This document shows positions 1 to 10,460 of a DNA stretch of 64,000 nt, one piece after another (within the stretch, counting starts at the first letter, position 1; each line of letters begins with the position of its first letter). The translations under genes and the position numbers were made by a program. The notes under the pieces were generated by a model. That model saw nothing but the letters and a program-made list of their open reading frames with translations. It was not told where the DNA came from and made no database searches. The stretch comes from Ottelia alismoides (lineage: Eukaryota > Streptophyta > Magnoliopsida > Alismatales > Hydrocharitaceae), in the NCBI GenBank assembly GCA_037367405.1, contig JAZKJV010000683.1, forward strand, positions 682,001 to 746,000, written 5' to 3'.

Positions 1-8
1 GCCGGGGA
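1..8 (+). other. 3' part of tRNA-Asp primer-binding site, cut by the window edge
   Basis: The window opens with GCCGGGGA, the last 8 bases of the 18-base site TGGCGCCGTTGCCGGGGA seen intact in element 2. The site is complementary to the 3' end of tRNA-Asp, the usual Athila/Tat primer. The first 10 bases and the 5' LTR must lie just to the left. Confidence 0.8.
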
Positions 9-1366
9 GCACGGCTTAGTAGTCAGTTTCGATTTTTCCGCGGTTTTCTTTTCACGGCTTTTTGTATAGATTTTTGCATATATATTTTTCTGACATTGTT
101 TATACAATAACCTGATTTTTGATCACTCTTGTTTACTTTCTTGCGAGGGCCCGAGGACCGAGGAGGCGACTTTCGAGGAGCCGATGCAACTGCGGGATTC
201 GGAGGCAGCTCTCTTCTACACGGAGCCGCAGGAGAGAGCGAGAGAGTAGCCGAGTGAGAGAGGAGTAGTTTAGGATTATTTCCTGCTTATTTGAATTGTT
301 GTAATAATACAGGTACACTCAGACAGAGACTTTGACTTTTGGGTCTGTTTCGCCGAGCACCGGTGTGCTCGGGAGACCCTTTAGCTAGCTTAGATTTTTC
401 ACAGCTTTTTCGCGGTTTTTTTGATTTTTTGCTGCCTTTTACGGTTTTACGCGGTTTTTCTCGAGCCCCTAGATTTAGGATTTTCTGGTTGATTGTGTCG
501 TACTGAGTAGGATCCACACACTTAATTATCTGCTTGTACCTATAGATCGTTAAGTGGACCTACTAATAAAAAGTTAATAAAAATAGCTGATTCACCACCT
601 TCGAGCCTACGCGCCGCGAGCCTGTCCCGTCAAGCGCTACTCCTGAACTCGACCTGTCGAGAAGAGGAGGGGTGGGTCTAGATCGGACTCTCTGGATCGA
701 AGGCTAGTGACCAGCTAGACGGTTCTTTCGAGTAGTAGTTGCCTGCTTAGGACTCGCTTTTTCTCACTGCACCATATAGGTAGTTTATTTTTTGTCTTTC
801 AATTTCTGCACGGATCATATTGCATGTAGAGTGCTGGATCCAGGTACGCATTTCTGACTTTGCATGCATCATTGATTTTATCGCGCATCGGCTTTTTCGT
901 CTTCTCCCCCATGTTTTTGGCTAAATAATCAGGAGAATCGAAAAATTCGTTAGGCCTTTTATTTTTTGAAAAAGATCTAAAAAGAAAAACAATAAAATTG
1001 GGACTGTTTAAGCTATTGACCCTAAAAGACACTTGACCTAAAAATCTGTCTTGGGGAGAGCAACCCCCTCATTGTTTGGTTTGATTGTGCGAGAGAGTGA
1101 CCCGTACACTAGGTAGAGCTCTCCGGTACTCCTCTCGACTGATTACCGACTCCTTCTGTGCGGGACTGTCGGTTGGGAGAGAATCGGGTATCCCAGCAGG
1201 TCACGTAATCGCTCTGATATTTTGCTTGTTCACCAAAATAAAATTGACAAGATAATTTGACCGAGCCTTCACTGTCTTCAGCTCGCGTTGCATTGGTGAA
1301 CTGAGGGGTTTGCTTGTGATCATAGTTTCTCGAGATCCCATCCACATTACTCACCAGATCACGACG
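9..1366 (+). other. Untranslated leader of element 1
   Basis: About 1.36 kb lies between the primer site and the first in-frame gag ATG. No open frame of note is present. The same leader, about 1.38 kb long and collinear, occurs in element 2 (34513-35888, minus strand), so it is part of the family. T-rich runs and short GGAGG-type purine patches are present. A packaging signal would be expected here from retroelement biology, but I cannot point to one. Confidence 0.7.
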
Positions 1367-3490
1367 ATGGGCATGAGGTCTCTTAGGCAGCCTCTGTCTG
1401 CACCGCTTTTTAGCACTCCAGTCCATTCATCTAGGTCGGTTCGTGAGAGCTCAGACCCGCTCTCCGAACCCGAGTACGATTCCGCCCTGTTCCTCCTCGA
1501 CCCCCCTTCTTCTTCTGAGACCGAGATACCAGTGCCATATGAGAGACAGACAGATGATTTATTGGCACCTGAGTTCGGTTGTTTTGATTTTTCAGAGACT
1601 ATGGCCGGCGCTAGTGATGATCGCTCCAGAGGTCCGCAGGAGGAGCACTTCGTTCTGGACCAGGGTTCGATCAACTCCACCCTGATCGCCTCCCTTGAGT
1701 CAATGCAGCAGCAGTTAAGGGATCAGGGGGCATTCATGATAGAGATGAGACGAGAGCTTGAGCAGTTGAGAGCCGACCGCGAGAACCACGGAGGAGGACC
1801 CGACGATGCGGTAGCTGCCGCCGTAGCCGCAGTCGCGGCAGCAGCCGCAGCAGCAGCAGGAGGACCACCAAGACCGATGCGGGAGAACCACAATCCCGGA
1901 TCGACTTTAACGCACCGTTGGGTGGTGCTACCAGCTATCATGGGGGATTTCAAGTTCCCCCCGAACACTTTGCAGCTCCTTCCCCGGTTTCACGGTTTGG
2001 CTACTGAGGAGCCCCATCTCCACCTGCAGGAGTTTGAGATGATTTGCAGTACTGTCCACGATCGTCAGGTGGACCAGGATACTATCAGGATGATTGCCTT
2101 CCCCTTCTCTTTGGCAGACAGAGCAGCCACCTGGCTGAAACATCTGGGGAAGTTCGTCTACACTTGGGAGCAGCTCCGTACCGAGTACTTGCACAAGTAC
2201 TATCCACTCGGGCGGACCAATGCCGCGAGAGCCCTGATTAGCAGCTTCTCCATGCTCCCCAACGAGCAGTTCCATGAGGCATGGGAGAGGTTTCGAGAGA
2301 TGACTGATAGATGCCCGCACCACGACATTTCCAAGCCCAACCTCGTGCAGAGCTTTTTCAGCGGGCTGACACCAGAGCTTTAGGGCTTGGTGAACGCTTC
2401 TTGTGGCGGGTCTTACTTCGCTAAGGATCACGACCAGGTCTGGGCCATCTACGAGGAGATGGCCGAGAACTACATGGTGATGTCCCAGACCTGGTTGTAC
2501 ACTCAGGGCAGATCCCAGCAGCCAGGACCCGTGCAGTACCAGAAGATAGCACGAGTCGACGTCGGTCCATCCAGTTCGTCCGCAGAAGCAGCAGCACAGG
2601 CAGAGTCATCAGCTGCAGACATGGGCATCATTAGCGAGAAGTTGGATCGGATGGAGCTGATTGAGAAAAAGCAGTGCCAGGGTATCACTCAGATGGAGCA
2701 GTTGGCACAAACTCTGAGCGATATGAAGACCCAGCTCATGTGTCTCCAGGAGGCACAGACGGCTTCCCAGCCCCGTCTTCAGTCGCGAGGCGACTCCGGC
2801 AGCAGCAGCAGCTCGTCCCAGCACTCCAGCTCACACCAGTAGCCTAGACAGGTTCACCTTGTACAGGCGGAGCCGTACCAGCAACCGCAGCCCACCTACT
2901 AGTCACCACCATCTTCAGACTTGCAGATGGTGGTATACAAGCCGGATCAGCCTCTGGCAGTACTCCCGCCAGCCCAGTACGATGCAGAGCCGTAGATGGA
3001 TGTCAACGGGATTTGGTATGACTGCCCTCAGCCCGGTATCCGACGAGACCATCCCGGATTCCGGTGGGGGACAAGAGGTACCCAGCCCCAGCAGCAGCCG
3101 TCAGGACAGGGTGGCCAGTACAACCATCAGAGAGAGCACTAACCGCAGCAGCAGCCCCCAGTGTATCCACCACCACAGCAGCAGCAGTCGTCCTATGGTC
3201 CTCGTCCCTATCAGCAGGGACAGTCTTGGAGGCGAGATCAGCCTCACCACCAGCAGCAGCAGCATCACCCATACCCCTCTCAGCCGCAGCAGCAGATCCA
3301 GCAGCCTCACTACCAGAGAGGCTACCCGTCGGGTTCCCATGAGAACCTTGTCTTGGATGACATAGCCCGCCTTCTCACAGATCAGCATGCTACTTTTCGA
3401 CGGGAGATGGACGAGTTCCGCCAGGAGATGCGGGACATTGTGAGAGGGAAGGCGGCCATTCCTTCCCAGATTGAGCCGAACCCCAACAGC
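1367..3490 (+). pseudogene. gag: gag of element 1, interrupted by stops
   Basis: This is the capsid-type structural protein, which would form the cytoplasmic particle. The first in-frame ATG (1367) is preferred to an upstream TTG at 1310. Residues 1-120 are Ser/Glu-rich. They are followed by a Gln/Glu/Arg coiled-coil-like stretch and an Ala-rich run (about 1800-1860). The retrotransposon gag core covers about 1950-2390, including PRFHGLATEEP, ADRAATWLKHL, YLHKYYPLGR and EAWERFREMTDRCPHHD. A Gln/Pro/Tyr-rich tail covers about 3140-3320. I see no CCHC zinc knuckle. In-frame stops occur near 2381, 2840, 2897, 2993 and 3141. The stops at 2381 and 2840 are CAG-to-TAG relative to element 2; the one near 2897 is shared by both copies. 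Confidence 0.85.
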
Positions 3491-4711
3491 CTGAAGCGGA
3501 AATCTGAGCAGGTAGCTTGTACTGAGTATACCACTCCTAGTGATGCATTTGGTGATATGACTGGATATCTGTTTGATACTGATTTTGTCACACTTAGGAG
3601 CGGTAGGATGCCAGCAGGCGGCGCCTCGTCTGAGCCATATCATGAGGATCCACCTAGAGCACTGGACGAGGAGGAGGAGAGCGGTACTGAGGCCGCTAGA
3701 GACGATGACGGTGGTACTGATGCCACCAAGGATGCTGATTCCGCAGGCGGTGCTGAGGCTGCTATTTCACCAGTTCGAGGAGGTGGTACTGAGGCCACCC
3801 ACGACGTCGAGCCAGAGCGTGGTAATGAGGCCGCGAGTCTTCCGGTTGATCCAGCCGATGGTGGTGCTGAGACCACCCGTGTTCAGTTTGAGAGCCATGT
3901 TGTCTTTCCCCCTTCTGATGTATCTTGGAATTCTGTTGTGAATAAAGGAAAAGGTTTGGTTTTCTCTGGTCCCACTGTGGTGCGTGATGTATGTGCGGAT
4001 CCGACCGTCGAGCCGTCTAGACCTTTTCCTAGTCCTTCATTTGAGAAGGACCCAGTGATCTCCTTCCCTAGAGCCCTTCAGATGGGGAAGGGGAAGAAAA
4101 CAGAAAATCCCAAAAAGAGAGATCAGGAAGAGTTCATCCAACAGATGATAGATCGTTTTCACATACAGCTGACTCTTCAGGAGGCTTTGCAGCTCATCCC
4201 CCTTCTTCAGCGTTTGTTGATAGACAGGACCACAATCAGGAGGAAGAGGAGGAACCACCATTCAGAGATCCATGTGCTGACAAAAGCCACATGTTTCACG
4301 ATCCAGAACCGTCTGCCAGCCAAGAGTCCAGATTCAGGAGCCCCGTATGTCAGATGTCACATTAGAGAGCAGAGGTTCGACCGTACTCTATTAGATAGCG
4401 GATCGTCGATCAACCTCCTTCCGGCAGCCCTTCTCGACCGCTTCGAGTTGGGCACTCTTAGACAGAGCAGGACAATCCTTCAATTTGCTGATAGATCTGT
4501 CAAGAGGCTGAAGGGGTTGTTGCGAGAAGTTGTCATCACTATTCAGGGCCTGCAATTCCCCGTGGACTTCGTAGTGTTGGACATGGAGATCCCTGATTTA
4601 GTGACCGATACCCCCATCATTCTCGGTCGTCCGTTCTTGGCCACAGCCAAGGCAGTGACCGACCATGATAGCAGGAAGGTATACTTTCGCATCGAGGGTG
4701 AAAGTGTATAA
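3491..4711 (+). pseudogene. pro: acidic linker and aspartic protease of element 1
   Basis: The segment continues the gag frame. The first part (about 3650-3890) is an acidic linker with degenerate repeats around G-G-T-E-A-T/D-A-T. The protease domain covers about 4270-4700 with the catalytic motif LLDSGSSINLLP near 4390-4425 and a downstream IILGRPFL near 4618-4640, both typical of retropepsins that cleave the gag-pol precursor. The frame ends at a TAA (4709-4711) where element 2 reads Gln (CAA), so this stop is a C-to-T change and not the natural end. Catalytic Asp-Ser-Gly is intact. Confidence 0.82.
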
Positions 4712-5201
4712 ATAGAGACGGTCGAGGACAGCAGAGCCAGAGACAGATCATGCTCAGAGACCACTTCAGATACAGAGCAGATGACAGAGGCAGGGCTAGA
4801 CTTCCACCAGGACTGTGACTTTGTGATCAGATGATGAGGCAGTTTGGGCAGACCGCACAGCACAGGCCATCCTCTCATTCTCAGACACCGCTGATGCAGA
4901 GATGACAGCAGAGGAGAGCTTGGAGAGCACATTCCTGGTTCAGGATACTTCAGAGGCAGCAGAGCAGGTTCTCGACCGTGACATGGATTTTTGTGGTGAT
5001 GGTGGTACTGATGCCACCACAGATGATGCAGATCCCTCGGATTCAGAGTCTAATTGGGCAGATTGTGAGGATTATATACCAGACCTGATTTCCACTGAGC
5101 CTACAGCTGAGGAGGAGGTAGATGCCGAGCAGAGCAGAGACAGTCCAGTTGAGCATCCTTCTCCAGATCCAGTTTGTGAGAGAGAGTTCTCGTTCTCCTG
5201 A
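4712..5201 (+). pseudogene. protease-RT linker of element 1, frameshifted
   Basis: Acidic spacer (many Glu, Asp, Thr) that joins protease to RT in this family. Aligned with element 2, two bases are missing near 4833, which shifts the frame. The open frame resumes at 4902 and ends in TGA at 5199-5201, where element 2 has CGG. The RT frame then continues directly in the same phase. No enzymatic motif is present. Confidence 0.65.
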
Positions 5202-6988
5202 GCAGATTTGGCCGCATACACTCGAATTCTTCAGAAGCCAGATTTGCCAGCGCCAGTTTGTCCAGAGCTGAAGCCGCTTCCTTCGTCGTTGAAGTATAGA
5301 TTCCTTGCGGGTGAGCCTGAGATGTACCCAGTCACTATCTCTGTCGATTTGACTGGAGAGCAAGAATCCCGTTTGATGGGGGTTCTTGAAAAGAACCGCA
5401 AGGCAATAGGATGGAGTGTAGCAGATCTCCAGGGGATTAGTCCGGCCCTGTGCTCCCACCATATCTATCTCGAGGATGAGGCGAAGCCGTCGCGTGAGTT
5501 CCAGCGGCGGCTGAACCCAAATCTGAGAGAGGTTGTCATGAAGGAAATTTCGAAATGGTGGAGCGCCGATTTTATCTATCCCATCTCCGACTCCAAGTGG
5601 GTCAGCCCTTTGCATGTGGTGCCCAAGAAGACGGGCATCACTACAGTGATTAGCGAGTCTGGAGAGGAGATTGCTACACAAGTACCCACTTCTTGGCGGG
5701 TTTGTGTTGACTACAGGAGACTCAACCAGGCCACCAAGAAGGATCATTTCCCCCTACCCTTTATTGATCAGATCATTGAGAGTTTGGCAGGGAAAAGCCA
5801 TTACTGTTTTCTGGATGGGTACTCGGGCTACAACCAGGTGGCCATCGCTCCTGAGGACCAGGAGAAGACCACCTTTACCTGTCCCTTCGGCACATACGCC
5901 TTTCGACGCATGCCATTTGGGCTATGCAATGCCCCTGCGACGTTTCAGAGATGCATGATGTCGATCTTTTCGGACATGGTAGGGGAGTGCTTGGAGGTCT
6001 TCATGGATGATTTCTCGATTTACGGCGACGGATTCGACTCCCGTCTTGACTGCCTAGACCGAGTACTTCAGCGATGTATAGAGGTTCGCTTGGTTCTGTC
6101 TTGGGACAAGAGTCACTTCATGGTGACTCAAGGGACGGTGCTTGGCTACATCATCTCCAACAGAGGCATGGAGGTGGATCTGGCCAAGGTCGATGTCATT
6201 AGCAAACTCACACCACCGTCCAACTTGCGGCAGTTGCGGTCTTTCCTGGGGCACGTCGATTTCTACCGGCGTTTCATTCGTGATTTCAGTAAGGTTGCCC
6301 GGCCGTTGACTGACTTGCTGACGAAAGACACCGAGTTCCTTGTCGATGACAAGTATCTTTTGTCGTTTGAGACTCTCAAGCATTGTATTGTTGAGGCTCC
6401 TGTCCTCCAGCCACTAGATTGGTCTCTCCCATTCGAGATCATGACGGACGCCTCCGATTTTGCCGTAGGGGCCGTGCTGGGACAGAGGAGGGATGGAGTC
6501 CCGTTTGCTATCCACTACGCTAGCCGCACATTGGATTCTGCACAGCGGAATTATACGGTCACAGAGAAAGAGATGCTAGCCGTCGTGTTCGCCCTAAATA
6601 AGTTCAGATCTTACATCATTGGATCTAGAGTGACCTTGTATACTGATCACACCGCCATCCGATACCTCATGGCAAAGAAGGATGCCAAGGCCAGACTGAC
6701 TAGATGGATCCTTCTACTCCAGGAGTTCGACATTGAGATCAAGGATAAGCCTGGAGTCAAGAATGTGGTGGCGGATCATCTCTCCCGTTTAGAGCAGCCT
6801 GAGGAGTCTGAGCAGATTGATCCCATTTGTGAGACCTTCCCAGATGAGGCGATCCTTGCTATCGCCTCACTCCCGTGGTATGCCGATATTGTGAACTTTC
6901 TTGTTGCTAAGAAAGTCCCACAAGGTTGGCCCAGGCAGAGGCTTAAGACTTTCTTCGCGAAGGCCAAGTCCTACCACTGGGAGGATCC
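5202..6988 (+). pseudogene. pol: reverse transcriptase and RNase H of element 1
   Basis: Open frame in phase with the segment before it. RT covers about 5470-6150: [72 protein letters not shown] and the catalytic FMDDF (about 6000-6014, the YxDD box). RNase H covers about 6425-6790: [15 protein letters not shown], the Glu of [13 protein letters not shown] and the final VADHLSRL, so the acidic catalytic residues are present. This is the best-preserved enzyme in either copy. It converts the RNA to DNA and degrades the RNA strand. The frame runs into the SINE-like insertion and stops at 7002-7004. Confidence 0.9.
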
Positions 6989-7187
6989 GATGGCGAGTGC
7001 CTGATCGAATTGATCAGGTCATGTAGGAACAAGGTTCAAATCTCTCGGTCTGTTAGGATGCCTCAGCTGCATACATCACTGCACTTCCACTTGACACCTA
7101 TCGTAATGATAAACGGCTCGTCTCGCCGTGACCTTATCTTGGATTCTCAATACTTCTGTCGCTCCATCCCCGCGGGGGCAGAGAACC
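6989..7187 (+). mobile_element. tRNA-derived SINE-like insertion between RNase H and integrase
   Basis: Element 2 reads directly across this point, so about 200 bp are extra in element 1. The insert begins with a box A-like TGGCGAGTGCC (about 6990-7000) and has a box B-like GGTTCAAATCT about 40 bases later (about 7031). That is the arrangement of a Pol III promoter. The left flank GAGGATCC is echoed, with damage, by GAGAACC at the right junction, suggesting a short target duplication. No clear poly(A) or poly(T) tail is seen. An unrelated insertion carrying chance A/B boxes remains possible. Confidence 0.55.
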
Positions 7188-8354
7188 ATCCTTTACCACG
7201 AAGGAGGGGATAGCGTCTGGCGTCGGTGCATTCCTCAGGAGGAGCACCATAGCGTCCTCACTTACTGCCACAAGCTTGAGGAAGGAGGACATTATTCTGG
7301 GAGGAGAACGGCACAGAAAGTGCTCCAATCCGTCTTGTGGTGGCCTACCCTCTTCAAGGACTCTGATGAGTTCGTGAAGAGGTGTACTGACTGTCAGAGG
7401 ATGGGCACTTGTGGACAGCGTGATATGATGCCGATGCAGCCCATTTACTTCTGTGAGGTTTTTGACGCATGGGGCATCGATTTCATGGGTCCATTCCCTA
7501 AGAGTCAGGGATTTGAGTACATTCTGTTGGCCGTGGACTATGTTAGTCGTTGGGTTGAGGCCATTCCCGCCCGAGCTGCTGATGCGAGGACAGTTTGCAG
7601 ATTTTTGAGGAAGCATATCATCACGCGGTTCGGGGTACCTCGAGTTATGATTTCAAATGGGGGGTCTCATTTCATCAACGACCAGGTGAAGGCACTTGCT
7701 AGCGAGTTCGGTATAGATCATCGAGTTGCCACTCCATACCATCCACAGACGAATGGTCTAGCCGAGGTGTTGAACAGGGAGATCAAGACTATATTGCAGA
7801 AAGTCATCCGCCCTGACCGAAAGGATTGGTCACAGCTTTTGGACTCGGTCTTGTGGGCATATAGGACGTCTTTCAAGACACCATTGGGCACATCTCCCTT
7901 TCGCCTCGTTTATGGCAAGCCGTGCCATTTACCAGTTGAGTTGAGGCACAGGTCATTATGGGCAGTCACTGAGATACTTATGGATCCAGACAGTGTAGGA
8001 GACCAGAGGAGGGCAGAGTTAGCAGCCTTGGAGGAGCTTCGTGATACCGCCTTCTCAAACAGCCTACAGTATAAGGAAAGAGTGAAAGAGTGGCATGATT
8101 CTCATATCAGCCACAAGCATTTTGAGCCTAGACAGAGAGTATGGTTGTTTGACGCTAGGCTTCGTCTATTTCCAGGGAAGCTACAGAGCAAATGGAAGGG
8201 ACCTTATCTTGTGAGAAAGGTACACGACAATGGTAGCATTGATATATCTGAGTTGTCTTCTGAGAGTACCTTTCGAGTGAACGGCCAACGGCTCAAGCCA
8301 TTTCTAGATCATGAGCCGCGGGTCGTTGATGTTGCCCCTATTCATTTTGCGTGA
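7188..8354 (+). pseudogene. int: integrase of element 1, with a catalytic Asp changed to Asn
   Basis: The zinc-binding HHCC part lies at about 7245-7420 (CHKLEEGGHYSG, then CTDCQRMG). The catalytic core follows with Asp in GIDFMGPFP. The second acidic position reads ISNGGSHF where the family has SDGG. The Glu is in TNGLAEVLNREIK. The usual Ty3 integrase C-terminus follows (KWKGPYLVRKV) and there is no chromodomain. The protein would insert the cDNA into the chromosome. The Asn substitution (GAT to AAT) removes a metal ligand, so activity is not expected even without the SINE upstream. The stop at 8352-8354 looks natural. Confidence 0.88.
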
Positions 8355-8487
8355 GATGTGGTCTCTTGACTCACATCTATTGCATCTCACGCCTGATTAT
8401 CACTGTTCTTCCGACCTGTATAGATCCAGTTGTCCATATCACTCTATTCTTTAGTCCCACATCCCTTTTTCTCATCTTATGATTATG

Positions 8488-8884
8488 CTATACTTAGGGT
8501 GTACTTTACCCTAAGTATAGGGGGGATGTAGGACCTTCGGGTGTTCTTCTTATCCTTTCTACCCCTGTGTTGCTGCCTATACTTAGGGATATTTTACCCT
8601 AAGTATAGGGGGGGTAGATCCTACATTCGCCACTCGATTTTTCCTTTGTGTACAGCCTGCTATACTTAGGATTACTTGATCCTAAGTATAGGGGGAAAAG
8701 TCGAGATCTCCTTGATATTCTATTCTTTGATTCATCTCTGTATATAGCCATTCCTTTTCACGTCCCTATACTAAGCACGAGTTATGTCTTCTTCATCGCT
8801 CTTGATCACTCTGAGGACATCGTTCGAGCTAAGTATAGGGGGGTGTGTATATATTTCATATATACTTTAGCCATAACTCGTGCT
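8488..8884 (+). repeat. Cluster of polypurine-tract-like hairpins downstream of integrase
   Basis: Three perfect or near-perfect stem-loops lie at 8488-8520, 8577-8608 and 8660-8691. Each has arms of the form CTATACTTAGG / CCTAAGTATAG, and each is followed at once by 5-7 Gs. A fourth CTAAGTATAGGGGGG lies at 8829-8842. A 13-bp inverted pair AGCACGAGTTATG/CATAACTCGTGCT spans 8774-8884. The same AAGTATAGGGGGG ends the element at 10447-10460, directly before the 3' LTR, so the cluster repeats the polypurine tract. Element 2 has the same cluster (27250-27615). Confidence 0.8.
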
Positions 8885-10446
8885 TTGTGTGAGTGTGTTA
8901 ATAAATAAAATGGCTAAAAACCTGAAAAATCATAAAAAATTAAAAATTTTACATGTACATAATCATTCTTTTATTGCACATACATAGCTAGTGTACAAAA
9001 TTATTTTCGTAAAAATGTTTTCAAAAATCTTTTGTGTAAAGTTTTTGTAAATATTTTCTTATCAAAATTATGTATATAGTACAAAATTTTTCCAAAATGT
9101 TTTGAAAATCAAAAGTTTGCAAAAATCTTGTGTAAATGTGTGTAAATACTTTTGCGAAACATGCATTTCATGCATTCATCCATTCATGATTTCAAAACAT
9201 TTTACAAAAATTTTGCATGATTGTGAATATTTGTAAATAGCATCTTTGTAAATATTTGTATAATTTTTCCTGGATCATAGTTGACATTTAAACTAGCCTG
9301 GAATTAAATTGGGAAATGGAGCTTGAGTAAGATCTTAATCCACCTAATTCTAAAAGGAACCTTATAGGGCTTAGGGTTAAGGCTTTTCAGGTCCATTGGG
9401 ACTTAATTCTTTGAGTCCACTAGGCTATGAGCATATGTCATCTTGATGAGCCTAAGTAGAGCACTTAACAACACACGCATGACTCTTAGAGACAATGGCT
9501 TGACTTGCACCAGCACTTTACACATAGCTCTCCACGGATGAGGTGGTGAGGAGGCAGTTTCCTTTGGCTTGGGGTAGCATATGAGGGTAGTACTTCTAGG
9601 CGGAACCTCTCTTCTTCTTCTAGTGAAGGAAGTGCGTCTCAACTTGGTTTAGTGGTGACGAAGTCTAAAGACAGAAGCCGTGGGTTGCAATAAAGCTTCA
9701 AAAGAGGGATAGTCTACTGGCTCAAGAGGAAAAACTCCTTGTATATATGCTGCACCATGTAGATATATTGTACAGTTGCACATGAAAAAATGTGCAAAAA
9801 GAAAAGAACTCCAAAAAAGTGGTGGGTCGGATTGAAAAGTTAATAACCCCACCGGAGTGTAGATAGTCAAATAAAGCAAAAGCTTATGGTATCCATGTTA
9901 CATCTCATGAAGCTTGCAGCGGGAGATTTTAGCTACACTGGTTGGGCTCCCAGGGATACATGGCTACACTGGCCATGGTCCATTCTTCATCTTCTTCCCC
10001 CTCTTCTTGAGCCGGTTGCACTTGAACTTAGAAGGGAATACCCCGCTTCTCGAGGAAAGAGTTGCTAGACCGAGGCATTAGAGTTACCAGGTTGGGGGAG
10101 GTTGTTTCTTTATTACTTCTGAGGTGGGGAGCTACATATCACTTACACTGCATGGAAAGATTCATGGTCATTAGAGTTTGTGTATGTAGACTTATTCTGA
10201 TCTGGTTTATTGAGGAGTCTTGACCATAGATTGGTGGAACTTAGAGGCTGTTGAGTTTTAAGCTTAAGTCCAAATAAGGTTCTGACACATTAATAATCCA
10301 AAGATCTGATCGAGCTCCATAATTCAATTTAATGAAGGCAAGTTTAATAATCAGCCTTAATCCATGTATATTCTCCTCTTTTTCTTTTTCTTTCTTTCTT
10401 TTTCACTTCTTTTTCAAATAAGTGTTTGCTAAGGGACTAACAAAGT
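8885..10446 (+). other. Post-pol spacer of element 1
   Basis: This AT-rich tail lies between integrase and the polypurine tract. The first 400 bases are runs of A/T with TTGTAAATATTT-like motifs. The middle holds an antisense open segment (listed separately). The region is collinear with 25647-27250 of element 2, so it belongs to the family and is not host DNA. Athila elements often have an env-like frame here, but I see no sense-strand frame shared by the two copies. Confidence 0.6.
9403..9879 (-). pseudogene. Antisense open segment in the post-pol spacer, function unknown
   Basis: On the strand opposite to gag-pol, one frame stays open from 9879 to 9652, has a TAA at 9649-9651, then reopens in the same phase to 9403. 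The peptide includes YLHGAAYIQGVFPLEPVDYP. Element 2 encodes almost the same peptide on its antisense strand (+ strand of the window, about 26320-26450). It also has a stop (TAG) at the same codon, so that stop may be the true C-terminus. Antisense frames before the 3' LTR are known in some Tat-lineage elements. I do not recognise this one. Confidence 0.3.
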
Positions 10447-10460
10447 TAAGTATAGGGGGG
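10447..10460 (+). other. Polypurine tract of element 1
   Basis: AAGTATAGGGGGG abuts the first base of the 3' LTR (TGATGAAT). This is the position of the plus-strand DNA primer in LTR retrotransposons. Confidence 0.85.

Noticed and set aside
1723..2431. Minus-strand open frames opposite gag, including a poly-Ala/Thr protein
   Set aside because: They mirror the Ala-rich and conserved gag codons; gag on the + strand explains the conservation.
5043..5747. 234-codon open frame on the minus strand opposite RT of element 1
   Set aside because: Shadow of the conserved RT frame; no motif of its own, and the matching antisense frame in element 2 is broken.
8488..8884. CRISPR-like array of short repeats with regular spacing
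   Set aside because: The units are hairpins ending in G-runs, match the polypurine tract of the element and lie in a plant retrotransposon; spacers are not array-like.
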